A DNA stretch of 64,000 nucleotides from Anomaloglossus baeobatrachus (GCF_048569485.1 NC_134354.1:689245584-689309583), one strand, 5' to 3'. Counted from the first letter of the stretch, positions 1 through 10,778 are shown. Numbers and translations are program-made. Notes: a model not told the origin generated them from the sequence alone.

Positions 1-788
1 GTGTCCCTGTCTCTGTAGTTGAGGAGCTTGGCTAGCATAGTGCGAGGGCCCCTGCCTGCTGGTTGTGGCTGCATCGGGACTCTGTGTGCACGTTCCACGG
101 CATAGAGCTTGGATAAGACATTAGCACCCATTTTCCCCCTGAGCCAGTCTTCTACATATTCAGTGGGGTTTCTTCCTTCTGCTTTCTCAGGGATGCCGAC
201 AATTCGGATGTTATTTCTTCTAGAGCGGTTCTCTAAATCATCATTTTTTGCCATGATTTCAGCTATCTGCTGTGCAAATGTATTTTCAGACTTTTGTAGT
301 TTTGTAATATGATCCTCTGTTATCCCCACTCTCTCCTCCACAGCCGCTGTTCTCAGATCTGCTTTCTTGAGGTCTTTCTTAATGTCAGCAACCTCTGCCT
401 GTAATCCCTTAACTTGCTTTGTCAGGGTAGTCAGAGCTTCTTTACAAAAAGACACCACTGCAAAAATGTCCTTTAAAGTGGGGTTTTCTGGAGCCTCCTC
501 TGCACTATGTGTTTTCTCCACTTCTCCTGTCTTATCTTGCTGCTTTTCACCATCCCCCATCTCATCAGAGCTGGCATTATCTTCTCCCTCCTCTCCTATC
601 TCACCTCTGTTATCTATATGCTGAAGTGATTTCTCTGGAGTCCAGGCAAACTTCTCCAGCCTTGCAGCGATCTGCATCCTCTCCTGACAGGCTGCATTAA
701 CTTTCTCAGCTTCCTGCCTTATCATGGCACCATCTTGAGAGCTGGGGACTTTCCCGCCTCCATTATCTTTTTGCCTGCGACGGACCAT
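1..788 (-). CDS. L1 ORF1 protein (RNA-binding chaperone), partial
   Basis: The open frame begins with ATG at 788-786 and stays open for 262 codons to the window edge. ORF1p is the trimeric nucleic-acid chaperone that coats L1 RNA in the cytoplasmic particle. The sequence shows an acidic, Glu/Asp/Ser-rich N-terminal part. A heptad-like coiled coil follows at roughly residues 100-185. Next comes the family signature DDLENRSRRNNIRIVG at the start of the RRM-like domain, then VERAHRVP. The C-terminal domain is cut off. The same signature, with small changes, is in the L1 at 12158. No stop or frameshift is seen in the visible part, so the copy may be fairly young. The lysine-rich start MVRRRQKD fits an RNA-binding protein. 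Confidence 0.8.
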   Translation of the reverse strand, partial: MVRRRQKDNGGGKVPSSQDGAMIRQEAEKVNAACQERMQIAARLEKFAWTPEKSLQHIDNRGEIGEEGEDNASSDEMGDGEKQQDKTGEVEKTHSAEEAPENPTLKDIFAVVSFCKEALTTLTKQVKGLQAEVADIKKDLKKADLRTAAVEERVGITEDHITKLQKSENTFAQQIAEIMAKNDDLENRSRRNNIRIVGIPEKAEGRNPTEYVEDWLRGKMGANVLSKLYAVERAHRVPMQPQPAGRGPRTMLAKLLNYRDRD

Positions 789-957
789 GGCACCTCTCTG
801 CATCCACCAGACTCACCCCAGATAAGTCCTCACCACCTTATCTTCCTGACAGCCGGCTGAGGCAGTGATAACAGCGGTATTCAGGGATTTATCAAGGGAG
901 TTTGCAGGAGAGCTCCACAAACACGTCTCCTCACATTGCCGTCCAGGCCATGCCCCC
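1..957 (-). mobile_element. L1-clade LINE, 5' part, runs off the left edge
   Basis: This is the 5' end of a non-LTR retrotransposon read on the minus strand. ORF1 starts at 788 and runs off the window. The 5' untranslated part is about 170 bases (789-957), about the same length as in the second L1 at 11993. Both copies begin with the related sequence GGGCRTGGCCTGGAC, which places the 5' end near 957. The element appears to have entered the minisatellite that follows. The 3' part and any target duplication lie outside the window. The family is inferred from the ORF1 protein. Confidence 0.75.
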
Positions 958-1640
958 CCTTGTCCCCATACTATAGTAATGTCCCCAGCCTTATCCCCAT
1001 CTTATAGTAATGTTCCTCATCTTTGTTCCCTTGTAACAATGTCCCTATCCTGTAGTACTGTCCCCATCATATAGTTGTCCCATTCTATAGTAATGTGCCC
1101 ATCCTACAGTAATGTCCCTATCCTATAATAATGTGCCAACCTTGTCCCCATCCTATAGTACTGTCCCATCCTATAGTAATGTCCCCATCTTATCATAATG
1201 TGCCCATCCTATAGTAATGTGTCCATCCTTGTCCCCATCCTATAGTAATGTCCCCAGCCTTATCCCTATCCTATAGTAATGCTTCTCATCCTTGTCCCCT
1301 TGTAGTAATGTCCCTATCCTGCAGTACTGTGCCCATCCTAGTCCCCATCCTATGGTAATGTCCCTAGCCTTGTCCCCATTCTATAGTAATGTGCCCATCC
1401 TAGACCCCATCCTATAGTAATGTCCCCAGCCTTGTCCCCATTCTATAGTAATGTCTCCATCCAATAGTATTATGCCCATCCTTGTAATGTCCTCATCCTT
1501 TAGTAATGTGCCCACCTTGTCCCTATTCTATAGTCATGTGCCCACCTTGTCCCTATTCTATAGACATGTGCCCACCTTGTCCCTATCCTATAATCATGTG
1601 CCCACCTTGTCCCTATTCTATAGTAATGTCCCCATGCTGT
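958..1640. repeat. Minisatellite, unit with core ATCCTATAGTAATGTCCCC
   Basis: About 680 bases are made of variant tandem units around the core ATCCTATAGTAATGTCCCC, in short units of about 20 bases and longer ones of about 36. The last units (about 1506-1625) are more uniform, with CTTGTCCCTATTCTATAG. Open frames here are repeat artefacts. The array lies directly left of a TTAA-element right end. A related element at 40 kb has a different minisatellite in the same place. Confidence 0.85.
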
Positions 1641-2173
1641 AGTAATGGGTGGGGGGGGCAGTGGCGGCTGAAAGGGGGGCAGGGGCGCTATAACTTACCG
1701 ATCGCTCCCTTCACCTTCCACAGACGCCGGAGTGAAGCTGAGGGGGGGGGCGGTCTCCGGCCCCAGAGCCACAGCGATTGGAGAGACCGGCCTTGTGACT
1801 GATCTCTCCAATCAGAGCTGAGGGCGGGTGAAACTGAGGTCACCCAGCTCCAGCCAATGATCGGTGCTATAGCTGCACTGATATGGCTGGATTTCAATGT
1901 TTCAGCCATTTGCAATGGCTAAACATTACAGTGGCTGTGATTGGCTGACGAACGCCGCTCAGCCAATCACAGCCTCCGTAGGTCCGGGGAGGAGACACCA
2001 CCCCTCCTGAGGTCCCCTCCTCCCCGAATCTAAGGTATTTGCAATGCAAAGCGATCGCAGCCACCGGGGCCCCGGGGCCGCGATCTCGCCATGACATACG
2101 GGGTACGTCATGGGTCCTTAAGAACCAGGGAGCCATGACGTACCCAGGAAGTCATAGGTCCCTAAGGGGTTAA
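1641..2173. mobile_element. Right end of a TTAA-flanked DNA element
   Basis: This GC-rich segment ends in AAGGGGTTAA at 2164-2173. It is clearly related along its length to about 40270-40749, which ends the same way. Shared blocks include GGTCACCCAGCTCCAGCCAA, a GATTGGCTGA block with its complement TCAGCCAATC, and GGGAGGAG. TTAA at the tip is typical of piggyBac- and Kolobok-type transposons, but no transposase is present, so the superfamily is open. The left end is not recognisable and may be lost behind the minisatellite and L1. Confidence 0.55.
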
Positions 2174-2183
2174 TGTGCCGTCC

Positions 2184-2186
<3 letters not shown>

Positions 2187-2239
<53 letters not shown>
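2187..2239. repeat. (CA)n microsatellite
   Basis: This is an almost pure AC/CA dinucleotide run with a short TATA interruption. It is the left half of a microsatellite split by the solo LTR that follows. The other half is at 3309-3341. Confidence 0.95.
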
Positions 2240-3310
2240 TGTGGCACCCCAGGACCTGGTCGCCACAACAGCATTGCCCCTCCAAAGGGTTAATGCTGAG
2301 CCTGGAGGTAATTGGGGAAATCATTGGCCAGTAAGTTCAACATTCAACGCAGTTTCTCCCTCAGGCCAGCAGAGGGAGCTCTGAACCTGGAGTTCCGGGG
2401 AGCATTCCTCAAGCCTGACCTGAGGGAGGGGTTAGTGTTCAGTCTGAGAGGGAAGTCTGGAGTGTGAAGACGCAGAGTAGTGCTGTCCTGTGGACTGGGG
2501 CCTGGAGCTGGAATAGCTTGGCCCAGTGAAGCAGGATTGGCAGAGAGGCACAGAAGAGACTTAGACATCGGAGTCTGTGGTTGCCATGGTGTAAAACCCT
2601 TCCCTAGTAGCCGAATCCGAAGGGCAGGAGGACTGCCGGTGTCCTGGCCCCCCAAGCAAACTGAAGGTACAGCTGCATCACCAGGGCCGGTGTGGACTCC
2701 AGCAGAGAAGCATCATAGAGGGCCTGCGCAGCCTACCACACAGGGAGAGGGACGGACCACCGGTCCCAGCAGCAAGAGGGCCATTGCTAACTCAGAGTGC
2801 AGGGTCCTATGAAAGCAAAGAAAGAACAGGGAGTAGGCCTCATACTCAGCTGGCCAAAAAGATACCTCAGTTACTTCCAGGCCGGCCGGAGCCCTCTACC
2901 ACCTGTAAATGTCTCCCAGGACTAACCGTTTGTACAGTAAAAGAGGAGAAGGTAAAGAGACTGTTGTTTGTGTCCGGTCCTTTCACCGCCCTGTCGGCCC
3001 TGCATTACACCGCAACTACATCGACACTCACAAGCACCAACTGTTGCCCCGGGGTCCAGCTCCACCTGTGGGGAGCAGTAACACCATTGCTGCCGTTACA
3101 TCACCCCGGAGGCCTCATACAGCAGCGGCGGCTTAATAGCCGCAAACCACAGGTGGCGTCACGAATACAAACTTTAATCACCCCCAAGTCACCAGCCATA
3201 TTAATTGACCCCCGCCAGGGTACGGAGTCAGGCCCAGCCACCACTGACGATCCCCGGACTAGTCCGGCCCGGCACCGGGTGTCCCATAGCCCTGGGGTGG
3301 GCGAGTCACA
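2240..3310 (+). mobile_element. Probable solo LTR inside a CA microsatellite
   Basis: The segment starts TGTGGCACCCCAGGACC and ends GAGTCACA, giving TG...CA ends. It is flanked on both sides by CA repeats, as expected if an LTR landed in a microsatellite and the internal part was lost by recombination between LTRs. Its length (about 1.07 kb), its start and an inner GTGGCGTCACGAA motif resemble the LTRs of the element at 4647-8184 read on the minus strand (TGTGACGCCCTGGAC), so it is likely a related family. The flanking duplication cannot be read because both flanks are CA repeat. No gene is carried. Confidence 0.5.
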
Positions 3311-3341
3311 CACACACGTATATACACACACACACACAACA
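3309..3341. repeat. (CA)n microsatellite, right half
   Basis: CA dinucleotides with a GTATATA interruption continue the run seen at 2187-2239 on the other side of the solo LTR. Confidence 0.85.
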
Positions 3342-3356
3342 CCATTCTTCTCACCT

Positions 3357-3658
3357 GTCCCGCGGTCCCTCGGCTGCCTCATCTCTGCGTCGTACGGCCC
3401 CCAGGCCCGTGCCCCCGGTGACTATTGCGGCAGGTGCAGTGGCCGCAGCCACTGTCAGTGATTTATGTCAGATGATTGTTTTGCCGGCTCTGCGCACGCA
3501 GAGCCCTTGACTGTGAGAGCGCACACCGGCAAAACATTCATCTAACAAAGTGCAGACAGTGGCTGCGGCCCCTGCAGCTGCCGCGATAGTCACCGGGGGC
3601 ACGGGCCTCGGGGGCCACACGAAGCAGCCTGAGGGGCCGCGTGTTTGAGACCCTTGCT
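3357..3658. mobile_element. hAT-like palindromic miniature element
   Basis: The arms are inverted copies. GCCCGTGCCCCCGGTGACTA near 3406 is matched by its complement near 3608, and an inner pair around TTTTGCCGG (about 3479) and CCGGCAAAA (about 3527) makes a second stem. The right tip, read outward as CAAGGGTCTCAAACACGCGG, resembles hAT (Charlie-type) ends. The left tip has lost the outermost bases where the CA repeat starts. It carries no protein. Confidence 0.55.
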
Positions 3659-4316
3659 CTACATGGTGACTCAGCTGATCCAATAGGTTTTCTATGGCAT
3701 TTGGTCTGTAGAAAGTGCAGGCCACTCCATCTGAGGTACCCCGGTTTCCAGTAACTGTTCCCTAATGATGCAATGTCAGGGAGCTGGAGCATTGTTGTCC
3801 ATGAAGATGAAATTAAGCCTGGGTTCTTCATGCAGCATCACAATGACTGGATTAATGTTAAGTAGTGGAGGCTTGTCACTGTACCATTCACAAGGTATAT
3901 GACAGTTCTGTATTGACTAAACACACCTGCCCATACTGTACCATTACCACCAAACGCTCGTATGGTATCAGCAGTGATTGCTGTATAACGTTTTCCTAGT
4001 AAACATCATGGCAGCCATCTTTTCTCCTAAGCGTGAATCGATTTTCATCAGTGAACAGCAGCAGGGCACACTTGTTCCTCTCCATCAAGACAATGATGCC
4101 TGTTCCTGGTAGTATGGTCAGGTACCCTTGCAGGTCGTTTAGCACACAGACAACGCTGTTGTAAACGGTTTCAAATAGTCTGGCGTGACACTTGTTACCT
4201 CTGACCTGCCTTAAATGTGCCTGGAGTTGTGTAGCATTCATCATCTGTTTCCAAAGGACATTGTTCACAATAAAGCTGTCATCTTGGTCTCGTACTATCA
4301 AAATGTAAACAAGCAT
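3655..4316 (-). pseudogene. Decayed Tc1/mariner-type transposase
   Basis: Translated pieces on the minus strand look like a Tc1-family transposase that cuts and pastes its own DNA. TQLQAHLRQVRG matches the helix-turn-helix linker region. LFTDENRFTLRRKDGC matches the first catalytic aspartate block. MDNNAPAP sits where the second aspartate block (usually D-N-A-R-P-H) belongs. LLETGVPQMEWPAF and NAIENLLDQLSHHVEQG match the C-terminal part with the third acidic residue. The longest open piece is 106 codons (4316-3996). In-frame stops after CHDVY (about 3996) and after NNAPAP (about 3775) show it is dead. The hAT-like palindrome adjoins its 3' end. The N-terminal third is not recognisable. Confidence 0.7.
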
Positions 4317-4642
4317 GATGGGGAGGACTATTTAAATAATTCTAATTGAACCCCAAAGTTTATTGAGACGATTCATGGATTAAACACCTGTTGTGAATTT
4401 TTCCATTACGTTTATCTTTAGAGAACAGCAAGTTGTGCAAAAGTAGTGAAACATTGAACAGTTGGACATGAGCATAAAGTTTAGAGAAGGTCCCATTACG
4501 TTCACCTGAAGAGGTTAGAGGGCATTTTAATATCATCCTGAACTTTCAACCGAAAGCCAAATACCCTTAACTTTTTGTGATTAGTCTATTTTGGTGCAAA
4601 TATCTTTAGAAGAAGAAAAAAAAAGCAGAGTTTCTGTATGTT
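4317..4642. other. Upstream remains of the Tc1-type element, no gene
   Basis: This AT-rich stretch has no coding frame. It lies where the N-terminal third and left terminal repeat of the decayed transposon should be, but no clear terminal repeat is visible. Confidence 0.4.
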
Positions 4643-4646
4643 GAAA

Positions 4647-5762
4647 TGTACCGCCCCGCGCTCGGGCTGCAGCCGAGCCGCTCGGATCCGGGCTCTTTGG
4701 TGGGTGGCTCGAGCTCCTCCGGAACCGAGGTCACTTCGCTCTGAAAGGGGATGCTGGCGCTTTTGGTGGGGGTTAGGTAGGTGCACGGCCGGAGCCACGC
4801 TTGAGTTCGTGACGCCACCCACGGAATGTGGTGTACACACCACTGCTGCAGTTACGGGGCACCCGGGGGAGATGTTATGCAGCAAGTTGTTAACCCCTCC
4901 GTGGGCAGGGGTGGTGGACCCGGGGCCCGTTGGGGATAGCTGGGCGGTGCAGGGCGGTGCGTGGCTGGATGGCACTGTTGTACTCACTGTTATTGGCACA
5001 CACAAGTCTCTGGTAAACCAAGTTGATGGTGGTCGGTGCCCGCAGCAGACTGCGTCTGGTCCCCCACCAGGTTCGGTGGTCTTGGCCTTTCTCCTGCACC
5101 GTGTTGTGTACTTGGGCTGCCTGCGCTTCAGCGACGGGAGTCCGCTCCCTGGCTTTGTGGATGCCGGGAGAGCCCTTTTGCCCGCAGACGCTGGCACGTG
5201 GGATCTCTCTGCCTGTGCGGTGGCTTTCTATCCCCCTCATGGGGCTGTTGTCTTCAGTCGGGACTTGGGTGGGAAAGGACCTTTAGTCCAGACCGCAATC
5301 AGTTAATTAACTCAGTCCAGTGGATTCTGGACCTCGTTTCAGGGTCTGAGTACCCCCCTGTGTGCTCCGGTTTCCGAGTCTGTTCTCCGGGTCGGTACCG
5401 GCGGGCCACTACCCTGTCCCGGTCCACCATGGTTCCACTGAGCCGTCTTCCCGGCTCCTGCAGGCTAAGGCCACCGTTTGCCTCCTAGCCCAAGGTGCCC
5501 GGGATCCAACCCTGGCACCTGTCAGACTCCTCTCTCTACTCACTGACTGACTTGCCATACTACGCTCAACTGTTTTTCCTGCCTCAGGCACTCTGAACTC
5601 CTCGGTGGGCGTGGTCAACCGCCTGGCTCCACCCCCTGGTGTGTCCATCAAGCACTGAGAGAGGTGACTAGGGTTTTAATGGTTGGCTGATGACACCTTT
5701 TTAGGGGACAGGTGTAGTGCGGGGGTCTATCTGTGACTACCTGGCTAGTCCAGGGCGTCACA
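4647..5762 (-). repeat. 3' LTR of the 4647-8184 element
   Basis: This direct repeat of 7084-8184 has TG...CA ends on the minus strand. It carries an inner GTGGCGTCACGAAC motif near 4806-4819 that resembles the element's own primer site. It is about 15 bases longer than its partner, mostly from a small local duplication near 5383. Confidence 0.8.
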
Positions 5763-5771
5763 CTCTCCCTT
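5763..5771 (-). other. Polypurine tract
   Basis: On the minus strand AAGGGAGAG lies directly against the TG of the 3' LTR, the expected place for the second-strand primer of an LTR element. Confidence 0.6.
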
Positions 5772-6384
5772 GGTTAACTACAGACCGTCCGCGGGCTGTC
5801 CGACCACCACCGTTTATTTTGTAACTGAAAAAGATAAAAACAGTTAACAAGCATACTAACATATTTACAGGTATGATTACTTCTGGTTCATCCCAAGACG
5901 GGAGGCACTATACTTTAATGTTGCAAACACATATAAAACATTTTTATTAAACGGGATCGGGACGGGACCGGGTCCTTTCATTTGCCCACCCAAGGAAACC
6001 TAATCCTTGATGCTGCCTCTAAAAACAGGTCAGCACTCCTTTTCCCCAGTCCAGAAATCGGGTTCAGGTCCGAGTATTGCCCATACGGGCCAGGTAATAA
6101 GTTCCTTACCCGGCAGTCTCTCAGAGGCCCCATGTCCAGGGGACCCCTGACCCGGAGGGTAGTCACCGGTTTGCATGGTGACGGGACCTCGGCCTCCTCT
6201 GCTGCAGGCTCTTCCTCTAACCAGCCTCTCCGGAGACTGTAGGATCTTAAAGGGTGGTCCGGGATTATTTACAAGCCCAAACGTTTTTGGGTGGCTTGCA
6301 AGTTCTCAGCCTTGTCTCTAAGTAAAAACATTAAAACTTTAAAACGGGAACATTAACTCAAACTTGCAGCGGGTTCCGGCTCCT

Positions 6385-6792
6385 TTAAGGCCGGCCATTT
6401 TCAGGGCACATGCCTGCAAAGTGTCCTAGCTGCCGACAGTACCTGCAGAGCTCCATCATCGTGTTTCCGAAGACGCCGATGACGAGCGGGGCCTCATCCT
6501 CCGAGACGGACTCCGTATCATCTCCTGAGCTGCTGCCATCTGTCATCTCCGATCCCGAGTTGGCGTCTACAGGCTCCTCCGGGCCGGGCAACATTCCCCT
6601 CGTGGCCGGGCGTACTGCCGGGGCCAACATCCTTCCTGCGGCAGGCGGGTCACCGCCAGCTGTCGCGTGGGGAGTCACCACCGGAACCTCAGGGTCCGCC
6701 GCTCCTGCGACCGGAGCGGGAGCTGCAGCTTCCTCGCCGGCTGCTTCTCCAGCGGTCGACGCAGGGCCGGCATCAGGCTTGGGAGCAGGCAT
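6385..6792 (-). CDS. Gag-like CCHC zinc-knuckle fragment in the LTR element
   Basis: This 135-codon frame lies in the internal part of the LTR element. The first two thirds are rich in Ala, Pro and Gly, followed by an acidic Ser/Asp/Glu stretch (about residues 70-105). Near the end it has one zinc knuckle, CRYCRQLGHFAGMC, which fits C-x2-C-x4-H-x4-C. Such knuckles sit at the C-terminus of retrotransposon Gag and bind the RNA genome. The protein is far shorter than a full Gag and shows no recognisable capsid domain. It may be the remnant of a longer gene or a small protein peculiar to this non-autonomous family. The true start is uncertain. Confidence 0.5.
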   Translation of the reverse strand: MPAPKPDAGPASTAGEAAGEEAAAPAPVAGAADPEVPVVTPHATAGGDPPAAGRMLAPAVRPATRGMLPGPEEPVDANSGSEMTDGSSSGDDTESVSEDEAPLVIGVFGNTMMELCRYCRQLGHFAGMCPENGRP

Positions 6793-7058
6793 CCTCCATC
6801 TGCTCCCCCTTGGTCTTTTTGCGGCACTCCCTTCTTTGGTCGGTCAGTTTCGCTTTTCGACCTCTCACTTTGCTGCACGGCCGTGTTCCCAGGGGGTGGG
6901 GCTTCAGCTTTTCGCGCCCTTTCTGCGGGAAAGAAGACTCCAGCGGGAATCTTCGCGCCAAAAGATGGCGGCAAGATGGCGGATTCCGAAAATTTTGCAA
7001 CGGATCTCCGCTGACTTCACTTCAAGGCACAATTCACTAGGTAAGTGAATAGGTAAAT

Positions 7059-7076
7059 ATCCTGTTCGTGACGCCA
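7059..7076 (-). other. Primer-binding-site candidate
   Basis: TGGCGTCACGAACAGGAT starts seven bases inside the 5' LTR, the place and the TGG start expected for tRNA priming. I cannot name the tRNA. The same core recurs in the LTRs of this element and in the solo LTR at 2240-3310. Confidence 0.55.
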
Positions 7077-7083
7077 GTCGATG

Positions 7084-8184
7084 TGTACCGCCCCGCGCTC
7101 GGCTGCAGCCTAGCTGCTCGGATCCGGGCTCGTTGGTGGATGGCTCAAGCGCCTCCGGACCCGGGGTCACTTCGCTCTGAAAGGGGATGCTGGCGCTTTT
7201 GGTGGGGGTTAGGTAGGTGCACGGCTGGAGCCACGCTTGAGTTCGTGACGCCACCCACGGGATGTGGTGTACACACCACTGCTGCAGTTACGGGGCACCC
7301 GGGGGAGATGTTATGCAGCAAGTTGTTAACCCCTCAGTGGGCAGCGTTGGTGGCACCGGGGCCCGTTGGGGATAGCTGGGTGGTGCAGGGCGGTGCGCGG
7401 CCGGATGGCACTGTTGTACTCACTGTTATTGACACACACAAGTCTCTGGTAAACCAAGTTGATAGTGGTCGGTGCCCGCAGCCGGCTGCGTCTGGTCCTC
7501 CACCCGGTTCGGTGGTCTTGGCCTTTCTCCTACACCGTGTTGTGTACTTGGGCTGCCTGCGCTTCAGCGACGGGAGTCCGCTCCCCGGCTTTGTGGATGC
7601 CGGGAGAGCCCTTTTGCCCACAGACGCTGGCCCGTGGGATCTCTCTGCCTGTGCGGTGGCTTTCTATCCCCCTCATGGGGCTGTTGTCATCAGTCGGGAC
7701 TTGGGTGGGAAAGGACCTATAGTCCAGACCGCAATCAGTTAATTAACTCAGTCCAGTGGATCCTGGACCTCGTTTCAGGGTCTGAGTACCCCCCTGTGTG
7801 CTCCAGTTTCCGAGTCGGTACCGGCGGGCCACTACCCTGTCCCGAACCACCACGGTTCCACCGAGCCGTCTTCCTGGCTCCTGCAGGCTAAGGCCACCAT
7901 TTGCCTCCTAGCCCAAGGTGCCCGGGCTCCAACCCCGGCACCTGTCAGACTCCTCTCTCTACTCACTGACTGACTTGCCAGACTACACTCAACTGTTTTT
8001 CCTGCCTCAGGCCCTCTGAACTCATCGGTGGGCGTGGCCAACTGCCTGGCCCACCCCCTATTGTGTCTATCAAGCACTGAGAGAGGTGACTAGGGTTTTA
8101 ATGGTTGGCTGATGACACCTTTTTGGGGGACAGGTGTAGTGCAGGGGTCTATCTGTGACTACCTGGCTACTCCAGGGCGTCACA
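7084..8184 (-). repeat. 5' LTR of the 4647-8184 element
   Basis: This is the direct-repeat partner of 4647-5762. As the 5' LTR of a minus-strand element it should hold the promoter, but I saw no convincing TATA box. Confidence 0.8.
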
Positions 8185-8458
8185 GAAACATGGTCCAAGA
8201 GTTCCTCTGCACTATTTGTAGATTATAATAAATGAGCAAGCAAAAAGTACATTTCAAGTGAACAGAATGTAAATATGTGCTTAAACTTATGGAGAATTGT
8301 TTAATACAGAGAATGAAATCAAAAACGAAAAAAATTCCGTACCACAGCAGGGTAATCATTAAAAATTGTTGTATCTTTATTGGAACAAATAAATAAAATA
8401 TGAATACAAATAGTGGTCAGCAGGTGGCGCCAGAACGTTACATAGAGGCAGTTGCAAC

Positions 8459-10640
8459 AGGACTACTACACCTATTACCTATTAGACTCTTCCCCCCCAG
8501 GACTACTCCACCTATTAGACTCTTCCCCCCCTCCAGGACTACTCCACCTATTAGACTCTTCCCCCCCCCAGGACTACTCCACCTATTAGACTCCCCCCCA
8601 GGACTACTCCACCTATTAGCCTCTTCCCCCCCCAGGACTGCTCCACCTATTAGACTCTTCCTCCCCCCAGGACTACTCCACCTATTAGACTCTATTCCCC
8701 CCAAGGACTACTCCACCTATTACCTATTAGACTCTTCCCCCCCAAGACTACTCCACCTATTACCTATTATACTCCACCCCCCCCAGGACTACTCCACCTA
8801 TTACCTATTAGACTCTTCCCCCCCAGGACTACTCCACCTATTAGACTCTTCCCCCCAGGACTACTCCACCTATTACCTATCAGACTCTTCCCCCCCAGGA
8901 CTACTCCACCTATTAGACTCTTCCCCCCCTCCCCCAGGACTACTCCACCTATTAGACTCTTCCCCCCCCCCAGGACTACTCCACCTATTAGACTCTCCCC
9001 CCCAGGACTACTCCACCTTTTAGACTCTTCCCCCTCAGGACTACTCCACCTTCTATCTATTAGACTCTTCCCCCCAAAGACTACTCCACCTATTACCTAT
9101 TAGACTCTTCCCCCCCAGGACTACTCCACCCATTACCTATTAGACTCTTCCCCCCCAGGACTACTCCACCTATTAGACTCTTTCCTCCCAGGACTACTCC
9201 ACCTATTAGACTCTGCCCCCCCCAGGACTACTCCACCCATTAGACTCTTCCCCCCCCCGGACTACTCTACCTATTAGACTCTTCCCCCCAGGACTACTCC
9301 ACCTATTAGACTCTACCCCCCCCCAGGACTACTCCACCTATTAGACTCTTTCCCCCCAGGACTACTCCACCTATTAGACTCTTCCCCCCAGGACTACTCC
9401 ACCTATTAGACTCTTTCCCCCCAGGACTACTCCACCTATTAGACTCTTCCCCCCAGGACTATTCCACCTATTACCTATTATACTCTTCCCCCCCAAGACT
9501 ACTCCACCTATTACCTATTATACTCTTCCCCCCCAGGACTACTCCACCTATTAGACTCCCCCCCCAGGACTACTCCACCTATTAGACTCATCCCCCCCAG
9601 GACTACTCCACCTATTAGACTCCCCCCCCTCGGACTACTCCACCTTTTACCTATTAGACTCTTCCCCCCAAGACTACTCCACCTATTACCTATTAGACAC
9701 TTTCCCCCCAGGACTACTCCACCTATTAGACTCTTCCCCCCAGGACTCCTCCACCTATTAGACTCTTCCCCACCAGGACTACTCCACCTATTAGACTCTT
9801 CCCCCCCAGGACTACTCCACCTATTAGACTCTTCCCCCCAGGACTACTCCACCTATTACCTATTAGACTCTTCCCCCCAGGACTACTCCACCTATTACCT
9901 ATTATACTCTTCCCCCCCAGGACTACTCCAACTATTACCTATTATACTCTTCCCCCCCAGGACTACTCCACCTATTACCTATTATACTCTTCCCCCCAGG
10001 ACTACTCCACCTATTAGACTCTCCCCCCCCAGGACTCCCCCCCAGGACTACTCCACCTATTAGACTCATCCACCCCCCCCCCCCAGGACTACTCCACCTA
10101 TTAGACTCTCCCCCCCCCAGGACTACTCCACCTTTTGCCTATTAGACTCTTCCCGCCCCAAGACTACTCCACCTATTACCTATTAGACTCTTCCCCCCAG
10201 GACTACTCCACCTATTACCTATTAGACACTTTCCCCCCAAGACTACTCCACCTATTACCTATTAGACTCTTCCCCCCCAGGACTACTCCACCTATTAGAC
10301 TCTTCCCCCCAGGACTACTCCACCTATTACCTATTAGACACTTTCCCCCCAAGACTACTCCACCTATTACCTATTAGACTCTTCCCCTCCAGGACTACTC
10401 CACCTATTACCTATTAGACACTTTCCCCCCAAGACTACTCCACCTATTACCTATTAGACTCTTCCCCCCCAGGACTACTCCACCTATTAGACTCTTCCCC
10501 TCCAGGACTACTCCACCTATTACCTATTAGACACTTTCCCCCCAAGACTACTCCACCTATTACCTATTAGACTCTTCCCCCCCAGGACTACTCCACCTAT
10601 TAGACTCTCCCCCCCCAGGACTACTCCTCCAACACACACA
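8459..10640. repeat. 2.2 kb minisatellite, unit about 33 bases
   Basis: Units contain GGACTACTCCACCTATTAG and a C-run of 6 to 10 bases. A longer form has an extra CCTATTAC step. About 65 units are present, and C-run length and the longer form vary from unit to unit. Higher-order repeats, such as the alternation near 10180-10580, suggest block duplications. The open frames across it are artefacts of the repeat. The few C-to-G or T changes look like ordinary drift. Confidence 0.9.
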
Positions 10641-10778
10641 CAAAACATACCTCCCCCCAAACTGCACGCACCGCACCGCGCTCCACAAACGCAACACACA
10701 ACACTGCTCTCACACACCCAGAACATTTACAGCGCCCCACACAAACACTTGGCAACTACACACATCTTCATATATTTT
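10641..10778. other. Non-repeat spacer between minisatellite and AT run
   Basis: This AC-rich stretch, with pieces such as CACACACAAAACATACC, has no gene. Confidence 0.5.

Larger units (their letters stand above)
4647..8184 (-). mobile_element. Non-autonomous LTR retrotransposon
   Basis: Two long direct repeats (4647-5762 and 7084-8184) flank 1.3 kb of internal DNA. On the minus strand the LTRs read TGTGACGCC...GGTACA, and a 4-bp duplication GAAA flanks the whole (4643-4646 and 8185-8188). A primer-site candidate lies just inside the right LTR and a polypurine tract just inside the left LTR, which fixes the orientation. The only protein trace is a short CCHC-knuckle frame; no protease, reverse transcriptase or integrase is seen. 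The LTRs differ by about 15 bases in length and by scattered substitutions, so the insertion is not recent. The superfamily is uncertain. Confidence 0.75.

Noticed and set aside
958-1640. Possible CRISPR-like array
   Set aside because: Units are contiguous variants without unique spacers of constant length, and the genome is animal.
1451-1802. Frames with repeated CPPCPYSIV
   Set aside because: They come from the minisatellite and show no protein-like constraint.
4638-5306. Plus-strand frame of 222 codons repeated at 7068-7742
   Set aside because: Both lie in the LTRs, run antisense to the element and have no recognisable domain.
8400-9023. Open frame of 207 codons rich in Leu, Pro and Ser
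   Set aside because: It is the minisatellite read through, with the same peptide in every unit, no start context and no family.
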